From the NCBI GenBank assembly GCA_030627585.1, contig DAOURU010000034.1:1-8463 (forward strand): DNA of 8,463 nucleotides, given 5' to 3'. Positions 7,348 to 8,463 of this stretch are shown piece after piece (positions within the stretch are counted from its first letter, which is position 1; each line of letters starts with the position of its first letter). A program made the translations under genes and the position numbers. This DNA is from Bacillota bacterium (GTDB lineage: Bacteria > Bacillota > DSM-12270 > Thermacetogeniales > Thermacetogeniaceae). The notes under the pieces were generated by a model that was given only the letters and a program-made list of their open reading frames with translations, was not told the origin of the DNA and searched no databases.

Positions 7348-7719
7348 ATGGTATCGGTACTTGTTGTAGATGATTATGCTGTTTTAAGAAGGCTAATCAC
7401 GGAATATCTCAATACCTGTTCAGACTTCCAAGTAGTGGGGGAAGCAAAAAATGGCCTTGAAGCAATTGAAGCTGTAAAATTGACAACGCCTCAGGTTGTT
7501 ATTATGGATGTACGGATGCCTGCTTTAGATGGAATTAACGCGACCCGGGCCATCAAAGAACGTTGGCCCGAGGTGGAAGTCATCACTTATTCAGGCGACC
7601 AGACTCCTGATGTAGCATGGGAAGCTCAAGCGGCCGGGGCAATAGTACATTTGACAAAACCCCTTAACCTGGAAGATCTGGCTGCAAAAATTCGGGAACT
7701 CATTGCAGTACGAGCTTAG
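7348..7719 (+). CDS. Stand-alone receiver-domain response regulator (CheY-like)
   Basis: A 123-aa protein that is a single REC domain with no output domain. The acidic pair D8/D9, phospho-acceptor D54 (in VVIMDVRMP), switch Ser S82 and K104 in the LTKP motif are all present, so it should be phosphorylatable. The sequence 'MDVRMPALDGINATRAIKERWP' is of the type found in NarL-family receivers, but there is no HTH after residue 123. No histidine kinase is in the window, so its partner is unknown. It could act by protein contact or as a phosphate relay (Spo0F/CheY style); either is inference. ATG 7348 is chosen because GGGAG lies at 7335-7339; an in-frame TTG at 7288 adds 20 residues but has no ribosome binding site. 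It lies 119 nt after yqeG and converges with a small - strand gene. Confidence 0.87.
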   Translation: MVSVLVVDDYAVLRRLITEYLNTCSDFQVVGEAKNGLEAIEAVKLTTPQVVIMDVRMPALDGINATRAIKERWPEVEVITYSGDQTPDVAWEAQAAGAIVHLTKPLNLEDLAAKIRELIAVRA

Positions 7720-7737
7720 TTCATCTTCCTGGTATGC

Positions 7738-7890
7738 TTACCCCCCTCGCCTTGTCAAGGCAATGAGATAAACTTCTTCTTTCCGAGCTCCACCTTTGTT
7801 GCGGTTGATAAATTTTTCGGCATCCTGTAATTTTTTAATTTCATCCTCGGTAAGGCTGGCAATGTTGAGTTCATTCAGGTGATGTGTCAT
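7738..7890 (-). CDS. Small uncharacterised 50-aa protein
   Basis: This reverse-strand frame runs from ATG (complement of 7888-7890) to TAA (complement of 7738-7740). It encodes a 50-residue protein starting MTHHLNELNIASLTEDEIKK and ending YLIALTRRGG. GAGGT (complement of 7899-7903) lies 8 nt upstream of the ATG, a strong ribosome binding site that argues for a real gene. The middle (residues 13-30, TEDEIKKLQDAEKFINR) looks like a charged amphipathic helix, followed by a basic Gly/Arg linker and a short hydrophobic strand-like end. No signal peptide, membrane segment or metal-binding motif is seen. I do not recognise the family and assign no function. Its stop is only 18 nt from the convergent response regulator stop, and it diverges from aroE. 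Confidence 0.68.
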   Translation of the reverse strand: MTHHLNELNIASLTEDEIKKLQDAEKFINRNKGGARKEEVYLIALTRRGG

Positions 7891-7905
7891 TTTTTTTTTA
7901 CCTCT

Positions 7906-7929
7906 TTTAATTTCTTATTTAATTTCTTA
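7906..7929. repeat. 12-bp perfect tandem duplication
   Basis: The unit TTTAATTTCTTA occurs twice head to tail at 7906-7917 and 7918-7929. On the - strand it lies just upstream of the ribosome binding site of the 50-aa gene, in its 5' leader or promoter. It may be a slippage duplication or a regulator site; AT-rich composition makes chance repeats more likely. Confidence 0.7.
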
Positions 7930-7930
7930 A

Positions 7931-7961
7931 TTTATTATGGTCCGTTTGGAGTTTTATTATG
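7931..7961. repeat. Pair of 9-bp direct repeats, 22-bp period
   Basis: TTTATTATG occurs at 7931-7939 and again at 7953-7961, start-to-start distance 22 bp, about two helical turns. Both copies are in the 156-bp region between the divergently transcribed 50-aa gene and aroE, so they could be an operator. The reverse complement CATAATAAA contains a -10-like CATAAT for the - strand gene, but no good -35 was found. Confidence 0.5.
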
Positions 7962-7994
7962 TAATCTGTATCAGGAAAATAAAGAAAATAAATA

Positions 7995-8003
7995 TGGTAA
8001 AAT
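7995..8003 (+). promoter_or_regulatory. Candidate extended -10 promoter of aroE
   Basis: TGG followed by TAAAAT (7998-8003) forms an extended -10 element matching 5 of 6 of the -10 consensus. No recognisable -35 lies 16-18 bp upstream, as can occur with extended -10 promoters. A start near 8010 would give a leader of about 37 nt to the aroE ATG. Confidence 0.3.
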
Positions 8004-8046
8004 AAACTTGGTCATGTGAAAGATTTCTGAGAGAAGAGGCAGGCTA

Positions 8047-8463
8047 ATGGTTATTACCGGAAAAACAAAAGTTTATGCTTTATTTGGAGATCCTGTTGCG
8101 CATTCCCTTTCTCCGGTCATGCAGAACAGCGCTTTCGCTTATTGCGGCCTTTCCTGTTGTTATGTTCCTTTTCGTGTAAGCAAGGAGGGCCTTCCCGTGG
8201 CAGTCGGTGCGATTCGGGCCTTAGGGTTGGGAGGCGTAAATATCACTATTCCCCATAAAGAGCGGGTAATTCCTTACCTGGACGAAGTTGACCGGCGGGC
8301 CAGGCTGGTTGGTGCTGTTAACACAATTCTGAACCAGGATGGCAGGTTAATCGGGTATAATACAGATGGAGCCGGATTTCTTTCCTCTCTTACAACGGAA
8401 ACAAATTTTACGCCCGCAGGCAAAAGGGCAGTACTCCTGGGGGCAGGAGGGGGAGGCCGGGCC
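8047..8463 (+). CDS. aroE: Shikimate dehydrogenase AroE, 5' part (cut by window end)
   Basis: The first 139 residues of an enzyme usually about 270-290 aa, which reduces 3-dehydroshikimate to shikimate with NADPH in cytoplasmic aromatic amino acid synthesis. The shikimate-binding SLSP motif is at 20-23. Catalytic K71 lies in NITIPHKE, N92 is in the GAVNT motif, and catalytic D107 lies in GYNTDGAGF. The visible part ends in the glycine-rich NADP-binding loop LLGAGGGGRA (130-139), so the N-terminal substrate domain is complete and the cofactor domain is only begun. ATG 8047 has GAGG at 8035-8038 and a second AGG at 8041-8043 as ribosome binding site. Its position downstream of yqeG recalls the Bacillus yqeG-yqeH-aroE order. 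Confidence 0.95.
   Translation, partial: MVITGKTKVYALFGDPVAHSLSPVMQNSAFAYCGLSCCYVPFRVSKEGLPVAVGAIRALGLGGVNITIPHKERVIPYLDEVDRRARLVGAVNTILNQDGRLIGYNTDGAGFLSSLTTETNFTPAGKRAVLLGAGGGGRA

Noticed and set aside
7748..7760. GCCTTGTCAAGGC palindrome near the convergent gene ends.
   Set aside because: It lies inside the 50-aa coding sequence, folds to just 5 bp and lacks a following T-tract, so it is not a bidirectional terminator.

Overview
The window is an ordinary-looking chromosomal segment from a spore-forming, low-to-mid GC Firmicute, most likely an anaerobic clostridial lineage of the Peptococcaceae/Thermoanaerobacterales type. The grounds are an intact sigK encoding a pro-sigma-K, strong purine-rich ribosome binding sites, frequent TTG/GTG starts, and gene order resembling the Bacillus/Clostridium alaS-ruvX-yrzB-mltG and yqeG-aroE neighbourhoods. 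The genus cannot be fixed from the sequence alone. All genes are on the + strand except one 50-codon gene.

Left part (1-4739), cell envelope. It begins with the 3' end of a DUF1292 (YrzB-like) gene. A membrane-anchored VanW/YoaR-type protein follows, then the endolytic murein transglycosylase MltG, then a monofunctional class B penicillin-binding protein with all three transpeptidase motifs, resembling the PBP that lies near mltG in Bacillus (PbpI/PBP4b). A bulged 12-bp stem-loop with a good -10 box separates vanW from mltG. An intrinsic terminator closes this block after the PBP gene.

Middle part (4740-5733), sporulation. sigK is one uninterrupted frame with its own pro-sequence. Its upstream region has a near-perfect sigma-K-type promoter, suggesting autoregulation. 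The following 209 bp contain a candidate sigma-A promoter for the next gene.

Right part (5734-8463). A TIGR01212/YtqA-family radical SAM protein is followed by the HAD phosphatase YqeG, a stand-alone receiver-domain response regulator, a convergent 50-aa gene of unknown function on the - strand, and the 5' part of aroE (shikimate dehydrogenase), cut by the window edge. The AT-rich divergent region between the small gene and aroE holds a 12-bp tandem duplication and a pair of 9-bp direct repeats about two helical turns apart.

No mobile element, CRISPR array, tRNA, rRNA or clear new multi-gene system was seen. The points most worth checking are the sigma-K autoregulatory promoter, the orphan response regulator with its small convergent neighbour in the yqeG-aroE interval, and the hairpin that overlaps the mltG promoter.
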